64,000 nucleotides of DNA, taken from Arthrobacter sp. U41. Its GTDB lineage: Bacteria > Actinomycetota > Actinomycetes > Actinomycetales > Micrococcaceae. This document shows positions 37,309-46,871 of this stretch, piece after piece. The translations under genes were made by a program, and so were the position numbers. The notes beneath the pieces were generated by a model. The model worked only from the letters and a program-made list of their open reading frames with translations, was not told the origin of the DNA and ran no database searches. Numbering within the stretch: position 1 is the first letter of the stretch; every line of letters starts with the position of its first letter. Where the stretch lies: NCBI RefSeq assembly GCF_001750145.1, contig NZ_CP015732.1, positions 1,984,001 through 2,048,000 on the forward strand, read 5' to 3'.

Positions 37309-37351
37309 CACGACGCCGGGCCGCTGCCACAAGCTGCCGCCCGGCGTCGTG
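37309..37351 (+). terminator. hairpin between glyA and sdaA
   Basis: Perfect 13-bp stem, CACGACGCCGGGC (37309-37321) with GCCCGGCGTCGTG (37339-37351). No T-run follows; read-through into sdaA is likely. Confidence 0.65.
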
Positions 37352-37441
37352 CATCCGGCGGAACCGCCGCCACCCGGCGGCCGCACCGCCCTCCGGCAGG
37401 ACCATCTGCCGGGCCACAGTTTGAGCTAGTTAGGAACGACA

Positions 37442-38863
37442 ATGGCCGTTGGAGTCTTTGACCTTTTTTCCATTGGAATAGGGCCCTCCAGTTCGCACAC
37501 CGTTGGCCCGATGCGGGCCGCGGCGGTCTTCGCCGGTGAGCTCAAGAGTTCCGGAGTGCTGGACCGGGTGACCGCGCTGCGCGTGGACCTCTACGGCTCC
37601 CTCGCCGCCACCGGACACGGCCACGGCACCATGACCGCCATCCTGCTCGGCCTGGAAGGCTTCCACCCCGAACTGATCCTCCCGGAGGAAGTGGAGGAAC
37701 GCCTCGCCACGATCGCGGAGACCGGCATCCTGCAGCTCGCCGGAGAGGGAACCGGCGTGCCGCTGCCCTACGGCGTGAAGGACATGGTCCTGCGCCCCCT
37801 GACCATCCTGCCCCGGCACACCAACGGCATGACGTTCACCGTCTCCGGTGCCGACGGCGAGGTCCTGCACAGCGCCACCTTCTTCTCCGTCGGCGGCGGC
37901 TTCATCGTCCGCGAGGGCGAGGAGGACGCGGCCCTGAAGGAACTCGACGAATCCAAGAAGGAACTGCCCCTGCCGTTCCGGACCGCCGCGGAACTGCTGG
38001 GCCGTTGCCAGTCCAAGGGCCTCTCGATCGGCGAGATCATGTTTGTCAACGAGCGCGCCTCCCGGACCGAGGCCCAGATCCGCGAAGGACTCCTGCACAT
38101 CTACTCTGTGATGGAAGCCTGCGTCGAGGTCAGCCTCAAACGCGAGGGCCTGCTGCCGGGCGGACTGAAGGTCCGCCGCCGGGCACCGGACTGGCACGAG
38201 CGCCTCATGAAAGAAACCCTGGACCAGGACCCCGACTTCCGGGACCCGAAGTACTGGCAGGAATGGGTCAACCTGATCGCCCTGGCCGTGAACGAGGAAA
38301 ACGCCTCCGGCGGCCGGGTCGTCACCGCCCCCACCAACGGCGCCGCCGGGATCATCCCCGCCGTGCTCTACTACGCCCTGCACTTCGCCCCCGGCATGGA
38401 CAAAGCCACCCAGGCCGACCGCGACGACGTCGTGGTCAAGTTCCTGCTGACCGCCGCGGCCATCGGGGTGCTCTACAAGGAACAGGCCTCGATCTCCGGC
38501 GCCGAGGTCGGCTGCCAGGGCGAAGTCGGCTCGGCCTCCTCGATGGCCGCCGCCGGGCTGGCCGAAGTCATGGGCGGGACACCCCAACAGGTCGAAAACG
38601 CCGCGGAAATCGCGATGGAGCACAACCTCGGCCTGACCTGCGACCCGATCGGCGGACTCGTGCAGATCCCCTGCATCGAACGCAACGCCATCGCCGCGGC
38701 GAAGGCCATCAACGCCGCCAAGATGGCCCTCTGGGGCGACGGCACCCACCGGGTGTCCCTCGACGAGGTCATCGTCACCATGCGCGAAACCGGCAAAGAC
38801 ATGAGCTCCAAATACAAGGAAACCGCCATGGGCGGCCTCGCCGTCAACGTCGTCGAGTGCTGA
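37442..38863 (+). CDS. sdaA: L-serine ammonia-lyase, iron-sulfur dependent, single chain
   Basis: A 473-aa [4Fe-4S] enzyme that deaminates serine to pyruvate. The N-terminal beta domain opens with [22 protein letters not shown]. The catalytic alpha domain has candidate cluster cysteines in [32 protein letters not shown] and the C-terminal VECs region (the last residue is Cys, which in this family can enter the active site). GGAACGAC precedes the ATG. It completes a glycine to serine to pyruvate route begun by gcvPTH-glyA. It converges on tspO with only one base between the stops. Confidence 0.96.
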   Translation: MAVGVFDLFSIGIGPSSSHTVGPMRAAAVFAGELKSSGVLDRVTALRVDLYGSLAATGHGHGTMTAILLGLEGFHPELILPEEVEERLATIAETGILQLAGEGTGVPLPYGVKDMVLRPLTILPRHTNGMTFTVSGADGEVLHSATFFSVGGGFIVREGEEDAALKELDESKKELPLPFRTAAELLGRCQSKGLSIGEIMFVNERASRTEAQIREGLLHIYSVMEACVEVSLKREGLLPGGLKVRRRAPDWHERLMKETLDQDPDFRDPKYWQEWVNLIALAVNEENASGGRVVTAPTNGAAGIIPAVLYYALHFAPGMDKATQADRDDVVVKFLLTAAAIGVLYKEQASISGAEVGCQGEVGSASSMAAAGLAEVMGGTPQQVENAAEIAMEHNLGLTCDPIGGLVQIPCIERNAIAAAKAINAAKMALWGDGTHRVSLDEVIVTMRETGKDMSSKYKETAMGGLAVNVVEC

Positions 38864-38864
38864 G

Positions 38865-39419
38865 TCAGTTGTTCAGTGCGGCCCAGAGGTTCAGCGACGA
38901 GGCGAACACAATCCAGGTCAGGTACGGCAGCAGCAGCAGGCCGGCCGCGCGGCTGATCGGCCCGAAGTAGAGCACGGTGACCGCCACGGCCACCGCCAGC
39001 GCCACGATGATAACGAAAGCGATCCACAAAGCCGGTGTGCCGAGCGCCGGGTACAAACCGAAGAAGACCGGCGTCCACAGCAGGTTCAGCACAAGCTGGA
39101 CGGCGTAGGCGGTGAGGGCGGGCCGGGTCCGCTCGGCGCGCCGGCGCCAGATGAGCCACGCGGCAACCGCCATCGCGGCGTAGAGGGCCGTCCAGACGGG
39201 CCCGAACACCCAGTTCGGCGGCGACCAGGGAGCCCTGTCCGCGTCGGCATACCAGCCGTTGACGTTGCTGGCGGTGGCCAGTCCGCCCAGCCCCGCAACC
39301 ACAGCGGAGGCCGCAAGGAAGGACAGCAGCCCCAGCAATTGGGGGCCCATCGCGCGTCTCCCGGCCGGGCGTCCCCGGCGTCCGGATCCGGCGGTTAAGG
39401 ATTGCTGATCAGAGGGCAT
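38865..39419 (-). CDS. TspO/MBR family tryptophan-rich sensory membrane protein
   Basis: A 184-aa membrane protein with five predicted helices. Family signatures are NGWYADADRAPWSPPNWVFGPVWTALYAAMAVAAW, NLLWTPVFFGL and the terminal WIVFASSLNLWAALN. TspO proteins bind tetrapyrroles and related ligands and affect porphyrin or stress responses. The start MPSDQQSLTAGSG is uncertain; a shorter start at the later MGPQLLGLLS would remove 22 polar residues. It is divergent from the FemX-like gene. Confidence 0.9.
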   Translation of the reverse strand: MPSDQQSLTAGSGRRGRPAGRRAMGPQLLGLLSFLAASAVVAGLGGLATASNVNGWYADADRAPWSPPNWVFGPVWTALYAAMAVAAWLIWRRRAERTRPALTAYAVQLVLNLLWTPVFFGLYPALGTPALWIAFVIIVALAVAVAVTVLYFGPISRAAGLLLLPYLTWIVFASSLNLWAALNN

Positions 39420-39469
39420 GCTTCCAGCGTAGCGGCTCCGTCCCGGGCGGGAGCACGGGGCCGGGCAGA

Positions 39470-39475
39470 TAGACT
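39470..39475 (+). promoter_or_regulatory. candidate -10 of the FemX-like gene
   Basis: TAGACT about 60 bp before the preferred start of the aminoacyltransferase gene. No clear -35 was recognised. Confidence 0.4.
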
Positions 39476-39534
39476 TGAGCCTGCATGTCCGCATGCCGCC
39501 AACGCTCCTACCGCAATGATTGGATGCCGCACCC

Positions 39535-40608
39535 TTGCGTGAATTCACCGCCCGTTTTGCCTCTGCCGAAGAGATCGCCAACTGGGATACCCACGTCACC
39601 GCGAACCCCAATGGCGGCAACCTCCTGCAGTCCGAAGCCTTCGCCGAGGTCAAGCAGCACTATGGCTGGAAGCCCCTTCACCTCGTGTACGAGACGGCCG
39701 ATTACACGAGCTACAACCTCGTCCTGGAGAAGGCCTTCCCGCTCCTGGGCAAGCTCTGGTACCTGATCAAGGGTCCGGATGTCGCTGCCGCCGAGGACAT
39801 CCCCGGCATCGCCGCGGCCAACGCCGAGTTCGTGAAGCGCGCCGGGCTGGGTGTCTTCGCCGTCAAGATCGAGCCGGACATCGTGCGCTCCGAGGAGGCC
39901 CGGCGCGTGATCGAAGGCGCCGGCCTGGTCAAGACCCACAACCTGCAGCCCAACGACTCGACGGCCCTGCTGGACATCTCCCCGGACGAGAACCAGCTGC
40001 TGCGCAAGCTGCACTCCCGCGGCCGCAACGCCGTCCGCCGCGCCATCCGCGAAGGGGTGGAGGTCCGCAACATGGAACCCACCGAAGAGAACTTCCGCGC
40101 CATGTACGCGTTGATGACCAACACCGTGGAAGCCAAGTCCCAGGTCCGGGTCCGGGAATACGAGTACTACCGCCAGTTCTGGACCAACTTCATCAACCGC
40201 GACCAGGGACGCCTGCTGTTCGTCTACGAAAACGGCGTGCCCTCGGTGGGCGCCTTCGTCATCAACTACGGCCGCAAGGGGACCTACAAGGACGGCGGCT
40301 CCCTGCAGAAACGCACCCAGTACGGCGACTCCCACCTGGTGCAGTGGACAGCCATCAACCAGCTCAAGGAACTCGGCTGCACCGAATACGACTTCTGCGG
40401 CACGCCGCCAGGCGACCAGCTCAAGGACACGTCCAACCCCTTCCATGGCCTGGGTCTGTTCAAGACCAGCTTCAGCAAGACCGTGACCGACTTTGTCGGC
40501 TGCTACGACCAGGTGCTCAGCCCACTGAAGTACAAGGCCTGGATGGCCGCGGGGGAACGCATTGCCCGCCAGCTGTACACCCGCCGCACCGGCCAGCAGT
40601 TCTACTAA
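39535..40608 (+). CDS. FemABX-family peptidoglycan interpeptide-bridge aminoacyltransferase
   Basis: About 357 aa. FemX/FemAB proteins use aminoacyl-tRNA to add residues to the lysine side chain of lipid II; Arthrobacter-type walls have such interpeptide bridges (A3-alpha), which fits. Features are GGNLLQSEAFAEVKQHYGWKPLHLV, KLHSRGRNAVRRAIREGVEVR, GAFVINYGRKGTYKDGGS, ITEYDFCGTPPGD-like LGCTEYDFCGTPPGDQL, and GLFKTSFSKTVTDFVGCYD, giving two GNAT-like domains. The start is a TTG: 39535 (LREFTARFASAEE) is preferred, and an in-frame TTG at 39520 is possible. The added amino acid cannot be read from sequence. Confidence 0.88.
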   Translation: MREFTARFASAEEIANWDTHVTANPNGGNLLQSEAFAEVKQHYGWKPLHLVYETADYTSYNLVLEKAFPLLGKLWYLIKGPDVAAAEDIPGIAAANAEFVKRAGLGVFAVKIEPDIVRSEEARRVIEGAGLVKTHNLQPNDSTALLDISPDENQLLRKLHSRGRNAVRRAIREGVEVRNMEPTEENFRAMYALMTNTVEAKSQVRVREYEYYRQFWTNFINRDQGRLLFVYENGVPSVGAFVINYGRKGTYKDGGSLQKRTQYGDSHLVQWTAINQLKELGCTEYDFCGTPPGDQLKDTSNPFHGLGLFKTSFSKTVTDFVGCYDQVLSPLKYKAWMAAGERIARQLYTRRTGQQFY

Positions 40609-40638
40609 ACGCCGACCAGGGAAACTGAGAACGACGGA

Positions 40639-42135
40639 ATGACCAAGGAACCCGACGGCCGACGCAGGCCGCAAACCGATGGACTGCCCAAGACCGAGCC
40701 GATGTCGGCCACGCAGGTGCGCCAGAACGCCGCCGCCAAGCGGATGCTGCGCCGGCTGGTCCAGGGCGAGAACCCGCCGACCGCCCCGATGAGCATCGTC
40801 GACCGCCTCGCCGGCAGCCCCTACGCCAACCCGATGATCCAGGTCGGCGGGGTGGACACCTCTGCCCGCAAAACCATCGACTTCGCGCTGCATCTGGCCG
40901 AGTCCATGTTCCGCTACGGTGCCGGCGCCCTCGAAGTGGAAACCAGCATCATCGCCATCACCGCCGCGCTGGGACTCAAACACATCGAAGTGGACATCAC
41001 CAACCAGTCCGTGGCCATCAACTATGCACCCAAGGACCAGACCCCGATCTCGCTGCTGCGCGTCGTGCGGTCATGGACCAACAACTACGCCGGACTCTCC
41101 CAGGTGCACCAGCTGGTCACTGAAATCGTGGCCGGCGGGGTGGGGCGCGAGGAAGCCGTGCGCCGGCTGGAGGAGATCACCCAGCGCGCCAAGCCCTTCC
41201 CGCGCTGGATGGTCACCGTGGCGTTCGGGGTCTTCTCCGCCGTCTTTGTCGGAGTTCTGGGCGGCGGACCCGGCGCCTCCGCGGTGGCCTTCGGGTCCAA
41301 CCTCCTGGTCAGCCTGCTGGCCCGGCAGCTGGGCCGCTGGCGCACCCCGGACTTCTTCATCACCGCGTCGTGTTCGTTCCTGGTCACCTTCATCGCCCTG
41401 CTGCTGTGGCGCTTCGGAAGCCTGATTGGAATCCAGATCGCCCCGGCCATCGTGGTGGTCGGGGGGATCCTGCTGCTGCTGCCGACCGGACGCCTGGTGT
41501 CCTCGGTCCAGGACGCGATCAACGGCTTTCCGGTCACGGCGGCCGGCCGGTTCCTGTCCACGATGCTGACCTTCGGCGCGCTCGTCGCCGGCATCGCCGT
41601 GGGCTTTGTGGTGGGGGACATGACGGGTATGGACCCCATCAACGTCACCGAAACATTCCCGCCGGCGTATGACTTCTGGGTGGTGGTCATCCTGATCGCC
41701 ATCGCGGTGCTGATGATCGGCATCACCGAGCAGACCAGCTGGAACCTGCTGCTGCCGACCGCGGCCATCGGCGTTGTGGGGTATCTGGTCCTGATCGGGG
41801 GGGAGGCCCTCGGCATCGGTCCGCGCTTTTCGCCCGCCGTGGCCGCCGTCGTCATCGGCCTGCTGGGCCGGGTCGTGGCCCTCCGGATGGGCGCCCCGCA
41901 GCTGGTGGTGGCCGTGCCAGCCGCGCTGATCCTGCTGCCCGGACTCACCATATTCCGGTCCATGTATGTCTTGACCATTGAGGAATCGGAGATCCTGCTG
42001 GGTGCCGGGGGCATGCTCAATGCCGGGGCCATCGTGATGGGCGTCGCGGCCGGCATCGTGCTCGGTGACACGCTCGCCCGGCCGCTGACCCGCGGCCAGG
42101 CCAGCAACGAACGACGGCGGGCGCGGCGCCGCTAG
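40639..42135 (+). CDS. ThrE-type threonine/serine exporter family membrane protein
   Basis: A 498-aa protein. An N-terminal soluble region of about 190 residues (TSARKTIDFALHLAESMFRYGAGALEVETSI onward) is followed by about ten membrane helices, the arrangement of Corynebacterium ThrE. Helix-rich stretches include FGVFSAVFVGVLGGGPGASAVAFGSNLLVSLLARQ and MGVAAGIVLGDTLARPL at the end. The likely role is efflux of threonine/serine or small metabolites. It starts 30 bp after the FemX-like gene, so the two may be cotranscribed. A Ser/Thr exporter near serine-catabolism genes is suggestive but unproven. Confidence 0.88.
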   Translation: MTKEPDGRRRPQTDGLPKTEPMSATQVRQNAAAKRMLRRLVQGENPPTAPMSIVDRLAGSPYANPMIQVGGVDTSARKTIDFALHLAESMFRYGAGALEVETSIIAITAALGLKHIEVDITNQSVAINYAPKDQTPISLLRVVRSWTNNYAGLSQVHQLVTEIVAGGVGREEAVRRLEEITQRAKPFPRWMVTVAFGVFSAVFVGVLGGGPGASAVAFGSNLLVSLLARQLGRWRTPDFFITASCSFLVTFIALLLWRFGSLIGIQIAPAIVVVGGILLLLPTGRLVSSVQDAINGFPVTAAGRFLSTMLTFGALVAGIAVGFVVGDMTGMDPINVTETFPPAYDFWVVVILIAIAVLMIGITEQTSWNLLLPTAAIGVVGYLVLIGGEALGIGPRFSPAVAAVVIGLLGRVVALRMGAPQLVVAVPAALILLPGLTIFRSMYVLTIEESEILLGAGGMLNAGAIVMGVAAGIVLGDTLARPLTRGQASNERRRARRR

Positions 42136-42207
42136 GCGCATGCCCCGCAGCGGTGCCGCTGGCTCCGGTTGGAAACCCGGGGTGCCGCCGGGGCGGTTTG
42201 ACGGACC

Positions 42208-43047
42208 TTAAATCTTTCCGATGGGCAGCTTCTTCTCGGCCTGGAAGTCGTCCTCCACGCGGCCTTTCGCCCAGTACCCGGACAGTGAGACCTGGGAGCG
42301 CTCCAGACCCCGCTGCGCATACAGCACTTCCCGCAGGCTCTTCATGTAGCCTCGCTCGCCGTGCGCAAAGACCTGCACGCGGCCCTGCGGCCAGGTGGCG
42401 TCGCGCACCGCCGTGACCAGCAGTTCGCTGGCGCCGGCCGGCACGCCGCCACGCAGGAGCCAGCGCAGCTCCACACCGGCCGGAGCGGCGATAGCCTGGA
42501 TGTCGGCGTCGCCGTCCACCTCGAGGAAGGCCAGGCCGCGGGCGTCCTCCGGCAGCGACTCGATCGAGGCGCCGATGGCCGGCAGAGCGGACTCGTCGCC
42601 TGCGAACAGGTACCAGTCCGCGGCCGGATCCGGGTTGTAGCCGCCGCCCGGTCCGGTGAAGATCAGGGCATCTCCCGGCTGGGCGGAAGCGGCCCACGGT
42701 CCCGCGAGGCCCTCGTCGCCGTGGATCACGAAGTCGATGGCGAGTTCGCCCGCCGCCTCGTCGACCCAGCGGACGGTGTAGGTCCGGGTGTGCGGCCACT
42801 GATCCCGAGGCATTGAGTCGCGGATCTCCCACAGGTCCAGCGGCTGCCGGTAGTTGATCCCGGGTTGTGGGAACACGATTTTGACGTACCGGTCCACGAA
42901 GGCGTTGTTGACGTAGCCGGCGAAGCCCGGGCCGCCGGCAATGATCCGGACCATGTGCGGCGAGAGCTGCTCGCGGCGCAGGACGGTGAGGTTGGTCTGC
43001 GGGCGCGATTTCCGGGTGGCCGACGTGGCAGCGGGGACTGAAGTCAT
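42208..43047 (-). CDS. siderophore-interacting flavoprotein (SIP family ferric-siderophore reductase)
   Basis: A 279-aa FAD/NAD(P)H reductase that frees iron from ferric siderophores in the cytosol. The FAD domain includes HMVRIIAGGPGF, FVDRYVKIVFPQPG and RTYTVRWVDEAAGELAIDFVIHGDEGLAGPWAASAQPGD. The SIP C-terminal domain includes YLFAGDESALPAIGASIESLP, VQVFAHGERGYMKSLREVL and LSGYWAKGRVEDDFQAEK. The start at 43047 (MTSVPAATSA) is favoured because TAGGCT lies 7 nt upstream, giving a probable leaderless mRNA; an upstream GTG at 43083 is less likely. No siderophore biosynthesis genes are adjacent. Confidence 0.92.
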   Translation of the reverse strand: MTSVPAATSATRKSRPQTNLTVLRREQLSPHMVRIIAGGPGFAGYVNNAFVDRYVKIVFPQPGINYRQPLDLWEIRDSMPRDQWPHTRTYTVRWVDEAAGELAIDFVIHGDEGLAGPWAASAQPGDALIFTGPGGGYNPDPAADWYLFAGDESALPAIGASIESLPEDARGLAFLEVDGDADIQAIAAPAGVELRWLLRGGVPAGASELLVTAVRDATWPQGRVQVFAHGERGYMKSLREVLYAQRGLERSQVSLSGYWAKGRVEDDFQAEKKLPIGKI

Positions 43048-43098
43048 GGAGCCAAGCCTAGCCAACAAGCCTGGGCGGGACACTGACCGTGAAGCCGG

Positions 43099-43884
43099 CT
43101 ACGGAAGCGGCGGCAGTTCCCACTCCACCGTGCCGTCCCCCTGCTCCCGGAGCAGTGCATTGGTGCGGCTGAACGGCCGGGAGCCGAAGAATCCCCGCGC
43201 GGCCGACAGCGGACTCGGATGGGCGCTCGCGATCACCGGCGTGGAACCCAGCAGCGGCCGGACCGTCCCGGCATCCTTGCCCCACAGGATGGCCACGAGC
43301 GGCGCGGGGGTGCCGTCTGCCCTCACGCGGTGCGCCACGGCGGTGATCGCCGCCGCCGTGATGGCTTCCCAGCCCTTGTTCCGGTGCGAGCCGGCTTCCC
43401 CGGCCCGGACGCTCAGGACCCTGTTCAGCAACAGCACCCCCTGGTCCGCCCAACGGCTGAGGTCCCCGTGGATCCGCGGCGCAAAGCCCAGATCGGCGTC
43501 GAGTTCCCGGTAGATGTTGGCGAGGCTGCGCGGAATGGGCCGCGTGGCACCGTCCACGGCAAAAGACAGCCCGACGGCATGGCCCGGCGTCGGATACGGG
43601 TCCTGGCCCACTATCAGGACCCTGACATCCGAGAGCGGCTGCCGGAACGCCCGGAGCACATTCGAGGGCGCCGGCAAGATCGCGTGGCCCCCGGCGACCT
43701 CCCCGCCCAGAAAAGCCAGGACATCCCGCAGCTGCGGTTCAACTGGTGCCAGCACCCCGGCCCAGTCGGGAGCAACGAGCTCATCCAGCGGCAGGAGTGC
43801 CAGCTCAGCGAAGCCGACAGCATCCGGGGACGGGGACTCCAGCTCGAAGAGGGCATCGGAATCAAGCGCGTCGGAGGCAGGCAT
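43099..43884 (-). CDS. ung: uracil-DNA glycosylase, family 1
   Basis: A 261-aa base-excision repair enzyme that removes uracil from DNA. The water-activating Asp is D95 in [20 protein letters not shown] and the catalytic loop His lies in [45 protein letters not shown] is the uracil-binding region. An N-terminal stretch of about 55 residues is Ala/Asp-rich and not conserved. ATG at 43882-43884 was chosen over long in-frame upstream extensions that overlap the divergent DUF3263 gene. Confidence 0.95.
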   Translation of the reverse strand: MPASDALDSDALFELESPSPDAVGFAELALLPLDELVAPDWAGVLAPVEPQLRDVLAFLGGEVAGGHAILPAPSNVLRAFRQPLSDVRVLIVGQDPYPTPGHAVGLSFAVDGATRPIPRSLANIYRELDADLGFAPRIHGDLSRWADQGVLLLNRVLSVRAGEAGSHRNKGWEAITAAAITAVAHRVRADGTPAPLVAILWGKDAGTVRPLLGSTPVIASAHPSPLSAARGFFGSRPFSRTNALLREQGDGTVEWELPPLP

Positions 43885-43978
43885 AGGACCTATTCTCGCA
43901 GGGCGGCAAATGACAACCCTGTTATTCGCCCGTAACATAGGGGAAGAATTTTCACCGGATCCAGCCAGGGAGTGTGTC

Positions 43979-44296
43979 GTGGCCGAACAAGCGCAGGAGC
44001 ACCTGTCGACGGCGGAATCCCTGTCCGCAGGGACCCGCCCCGAGTCGCCGCTGAGCAGCCGGGAGCAGCAGATGCTGGCGCTGGAGCGGCAGTGGTGGAA
44101 GTACGCCGGAGCCAAGGAACAGGCCATCCGGGAGCTCTTCGACCTCTCCGCCACGCACTACTACCAGATCCTCAATGCCCTCATTGACACCGAGGATGCG
44201 CTGGCCCACGATCCCATGTTGGTGAAGAGATTGCGTAGACTACGTACGTCACGCCAACGTGCGCGCACCGCCCGCCGCCTGGGCTCGGACGCGTAA
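43979..44296 (+). CDS. DUF3263 family protein with a helix-turn-helix-like core
   Basis: A 105-aa protein. The DUF3263 region (about residues 25-90, [44 protein letters not shown]) resembles a sigma-70 region-4-like helix-turn-helix. The basic tail [17 protein letters not shown] may bind nucleic acid. The function is unknown. GTG at 43979 has a GGGAG ribosome site 6 bp upstream. It precedes the LytR_C gene, the same order I recall for Rv0430-Rv0431 in M. tuberculosis. Confidence 0.85.
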   Translation: MAEQAQEHLSTAESLSAGTRPESPLSSREQQMLALERQWWKYAGAKEQAIRELFDLSATHYYQILNALIDTEDALAHDPMLVKRLRRLRTSRQRARTARRLGSDA

Positions 44297-44377
44297 AGTG
44301 CCACCGGGTGCACGGATTCCTGCGCGGAAGCCGGTGCGGGCAATGGATCAGAAATCAGCAAGGACGTCGTTTTTACC

Positions 44378-45019
44378 ATGACCAAATACGCTCGGGATGA
44401 ATTTGATCGGGTCCCGGAGACCTCCACCCGTCAGGGTGTTCACCGCGCAGTCGCCGAATCCCGCCGCCGCCGCCATCTGGGCCCCATCCTGGCCGTCGGC
44501 GCCGCATCCCTGGCCGTCGGCCTCGTGGCGTTCCTGATCCTTCCCAACCTCGGACTTTCCTCCCCCGGGACCACCCTGGCGGTAACGGCCGGGCAGGGCG
44601 GCAGCAGCGCCGCTGCGTCCCCCGCCCCCACAGCCTCCAGCCCGGTATCCGCCAGCCCCGCGGCCAGCGCGACGCCCTCCGCGACTGCCACACCCTCCGC
44701 CACCCCGTCTGCAGCCCCCGCGGCTGCCGCCGCCGCTGCCACTGTTGACAAGAGCCAGCCGGTTGCGGTTTACAACGCCACCACCACCGCAGGCCTGGCC
44801 AACCGCGTGGGCGGAACCATCACCACCGCCGGCTGGACAGTCGGCACGCTCGGAAACTGGGGCGGTGTGCCCCAGCAGCGCTCCGTCATCTTCTACAGCG
44901 GCGCCACGCAAAAGAGCAACGCCGAGGCCCTCGGGAAACTTCTTGGCATCCCGGCCGCGGTTGACTCGGCCGAATTCCAGCTGCCGCTCGTTGTGGTGCT
45001 GGCGCCGGGCTTCCGGTAG
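44378..45019 (+). CDS. LytR C-terminal (LytR_C) domain membrane protein, VirR-like
   Basis: A 213-aa protein. A basic cytoplasmic N-terminus precedes one transmembrane helix (about 34-57, LGPILAVGAASLAVGLVAFLILP). An extracellular Ala/Ser/Pro/Thr linker with repeated ATPSAT-like units (about 75-122) leads to a LytR_C domain (about 125-213): QPVAVYNATTTAGLANRVGGTITTAGW and QRSVIFYSGATQKSNAEAL. It lacks the LytR-CpsA-Psr catalytic domain. The mycobacterial protein of this layout (VirR, Rv0431) affects cell-envelope integrity and vesicle release. Equivalence here is inferred from architecture and neighbours. Confidence 0.87.
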   Translation: MTKYARDEFDRVPETSTRQGVHRAVAESRRRRHLGPILAVGAASLAVGLVAFLILPNLGLSSPGTTLAVTAGQGGSSAAASPAPTASSPVSASPAASATPSATATPSATPSAAPAAAAAAATVDKSQPVAVYNATTTAGLANRVGGTITTAGWTVGTLGNWGGVPQQRSVIFYSGATQKSNAEALGKLLGIPAAVDSAEFQLPLVVVLAPGFR

Positions 45020-45104
45020 CCCGCGCCGGTTACGCCTGAATAACCGTTAGCCGCCCGACCCGCCCGACCCGCCCGCGCCCCGCGCTCCGCACGGAGGCTG
45101 TGGG

Positions 45105-45239
45105 TAGAGTATTTGCGGACTGCGTTTGTGTTCTGCGTCTTGCATCCCTGTCTGCATGCTGCGTTTGCATTCTGCGTGTCGCATTCCGCGGCGCACATTG
45201 GGGTGGGCCGCCCGCCAGTCAACTGAAAGTGTGAACACC
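45105..45239 (+). promoter_or_regulatory. cold-shock gene promoter and long 5' UTR with a duplicated 29-nt block
   Basis: A TAGAGT hexamer (45105-45110) predicts a transcript start near 45117 and a leader of about 120 nt. The leader holds two imperfect direct copies of a 29-nt block, at 45120-45148 and 45159-45187; both begin CTGCGTTTG and share TTCTGCGT and GCAT. Long structured leaders often mediate cold-responsive translation of csp mRNAs. The repeat is directly visible; the role is inferred. Confidence 0.55.
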
Positions 45240-45446
45240 ATGGCATTGGGAACCGTCAAATGGTTCAACGCCGAAAAGGGCTACGGCTTCATTACCGTGG
45301 ACGGCTCCGGGGTCGACGTGTTTGTGCACTGGTCGGCGATCGCCGGGGAGGGCCACCGTGCCCTGGACGAGGGGCAGCGTGTGGAACTCGAAGTCGGCGA
45401 GGGCGAGAAGGGCCCGCAGGCCGAAAGCGTCCGGCCCGCCCCGTGA
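45240..45446 (+). CDS. CspA-family cold-shock protein
   Basis: A 68-aa single cold-shock domain that binds single-stranded RNA/DNA and melts mRNA structure. RNP1 is KGYGFITV and RNP2 is VFVHWSAI, both intact. The start [14 protein letters not shown] is canonical. ATG at 45240 follows the long leader. Its stop codon shares bases with the GTG of the next gene (GTGA at 45443-45446), an unusual pairing for a normally monocistronic csp gene. Confidence 0.95.
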   Translation: MALGTVKWFNAEKGYGFITVDGSGVDVFVHWSAIAGEGHRALDEGQRVELEVGEGEKGPQAESVRPAP

Positions 45447-46798
45447 TCTTCGCCCTCGCACACGCGTCGCAGGGTCCGGCCGGAACGGACGCTGCCCAAG
45501 ACGCCGGCACCACGGCCCGACGCCGGTCCGGGACGCTGCGGCCGGCGCGCGCCGTGGCCGTCGCGGCGGTTGCGGCACTGACCACGACCGCGTGCCTGGG
45601 ACCAACAGGCGGCGCCCGCGTGCAGCAGGCCGATGCCAGCGGCGACGGCACCCTGAGAATCGGCCTGGTCCTCGACAACACCGGCCCGCAGAACTTCCTC
45701 AATGCCCCCCAGCTGGCCGCCGCGAAGCTCGCCGTCAAGGAAATCAACGCTGCGGGCGGCCACAAGGGCAAACCGGTGGAGTTGCTCCCCGAGACCATCA
45801 GCGCGGACGCGGCAGCGCAGGCAAAAGCCCTGGTGGCGGCCAAAGCCGACGTTGTCATCGGCCCGACGGACTCCAGCCGGGCGCCCGCCGCCATCGACGT
45901 GCTGTCCAACGCCAGGATCGCGATGATTTCCCCCGCCAACACCGCCAGCAGGCTCAGCAGCTATGAGAGCCACGGCTACTACTTCCGTACCTCCGCAGCC
46001 GACATCGCGCAGGCCCCCGTTCTCGTCAAGCTCGCCAGGGACAGCGGCGCGGCAACCATTGCCGTCGTGTACGAGGAAGGCGCCTACGGCAAGGATGTGT
46101 CCAACGCAGTCGCCGCCGCGGCCAAGGATGCCGGCCTCGGGCCCGTCGCCGTCGCAGGCTTCACCCCCGGCCAGGCGCAGCAGGCTGCCGCCGCCGCCAA
46201 GGCAGCGGCACCGGACGCCGTCGTGCTGGTCTCCCGCACCGGCGCCCAGGGCGCCATCGCCGAACTGAACAACGCCGGCCTGTCCGGAAAAAAGCTCATC
46301 CTCAGCGACGGCGCGGTCAACCAGTACGGTTCAGGCCTTGGTTCCAGGGCCCTCGACGGAGCGCGCGGGATCCTTCCGGGGACCTTCGCCTCCGCACACT
46401 TCCAGGGCGAGCTGGTCTCCGTGGATCCAGGGCTGAAGGACATGACCTTTGCCGCAGAGACCTACGACGCCGTCAACCTCGCCGCCATCGCGGCCGCCGC
46501 TGCCCAGGATGACGCCGGAACCTCGATTGCTGCCAGCCTGATTGCCGTCTCGGGCGGCAACGTCCCGACCACCGGGGGCGCCGTGCCCGACGGCGACACC
46601 ACGGTCTGCAAGAGCTACCAGGAGTGCCTCGACGCCATCCGGGCCGGCAAACGCCCCGACTACGACGGGGAGTCCGGGCGGATCAGCTTCGACTCCAGCG
46701 GTGACATCACCTCCGCAAACTACGTTCTCTACCGCTATGGGCCGGACAACAGGGCGATCATGAGCGGCAGCGAAACAGCCGGCAGCAGCGGGAGTTAA
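45443..46798 (+). CDS. substrate-binding lipoprotein, branched-chain amino acid (periplasmic binding protein type 1) family
   Basis: A 451-aa predicted solute-binding protein. The signal segment [16 protein letters not shown] places the lipidated Cys at about residue 51, after an unusually long N-terminal region. The mature fold shows [82 protein letters not shown] and [18 protein letters not shown], matching Leu/Ile/Val-binding-type proteins. The GTG at 45443 overlaps the csp stop. No ABC permease or ATPase lies nearby, so the partner transporter is elsewhere or the protein is a sensor. The ligand is unknown. Confidence 0.82.
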   Translation: MIFALAHASQGPAGTDAAQDAGTTARRRSGTLRPARAVAVAAVAALTTTACLGPTGGARVQQADASGDGTLRIGLVLDNTGPQNFLNAPQLAAAKLAVKEINAAGGHKGKPVELLPETISADAAAQAKALVAAKADVVIGPTDSSRAPAAIDVLSNARIAMISPANTASRLSSYESHGYYFRTSAADIAQAPVLVKLARDSGAATIAVVYEEGAYGKDVSNAVAAAAKDAGLGPVAVAGFTPGQAQQAAAAAKAAAPDAVVLVSRTGAQGAIAELNNAGLSGKKLILSDGAVNQYGSGLGSRALDGARGILPGTFASAHFQGELVSVDPGLKDMTFAAETYDAVNLAAIAAAAAQDDAGTSIAASLIAVSGGNVPTTGGAVPDGDTTVCKSYQECLDAIRAGKRPDYDGESGRISFDSSGDITSANYVLYRYGPDNRAIMSGSETAGSSGS

Positions 46799-46871
46799 TC
46801 GCCCGTAGCGTATTGCGTCGTGCAGCGGGCCGCCAGCAGGCCGGTGCCGGGCACTCCCGCGCAGCTGCTGC

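Noticed and set aside
44640..44760. Repetitive Ala/Ser/Pro/Thr codons in the LytR_C gene as a possible separate repeat element
   Set aside because: It is an in-frame low-complexity linker between the membrane helix and the LytR_C domain, common in exported actinobacterial proteins.
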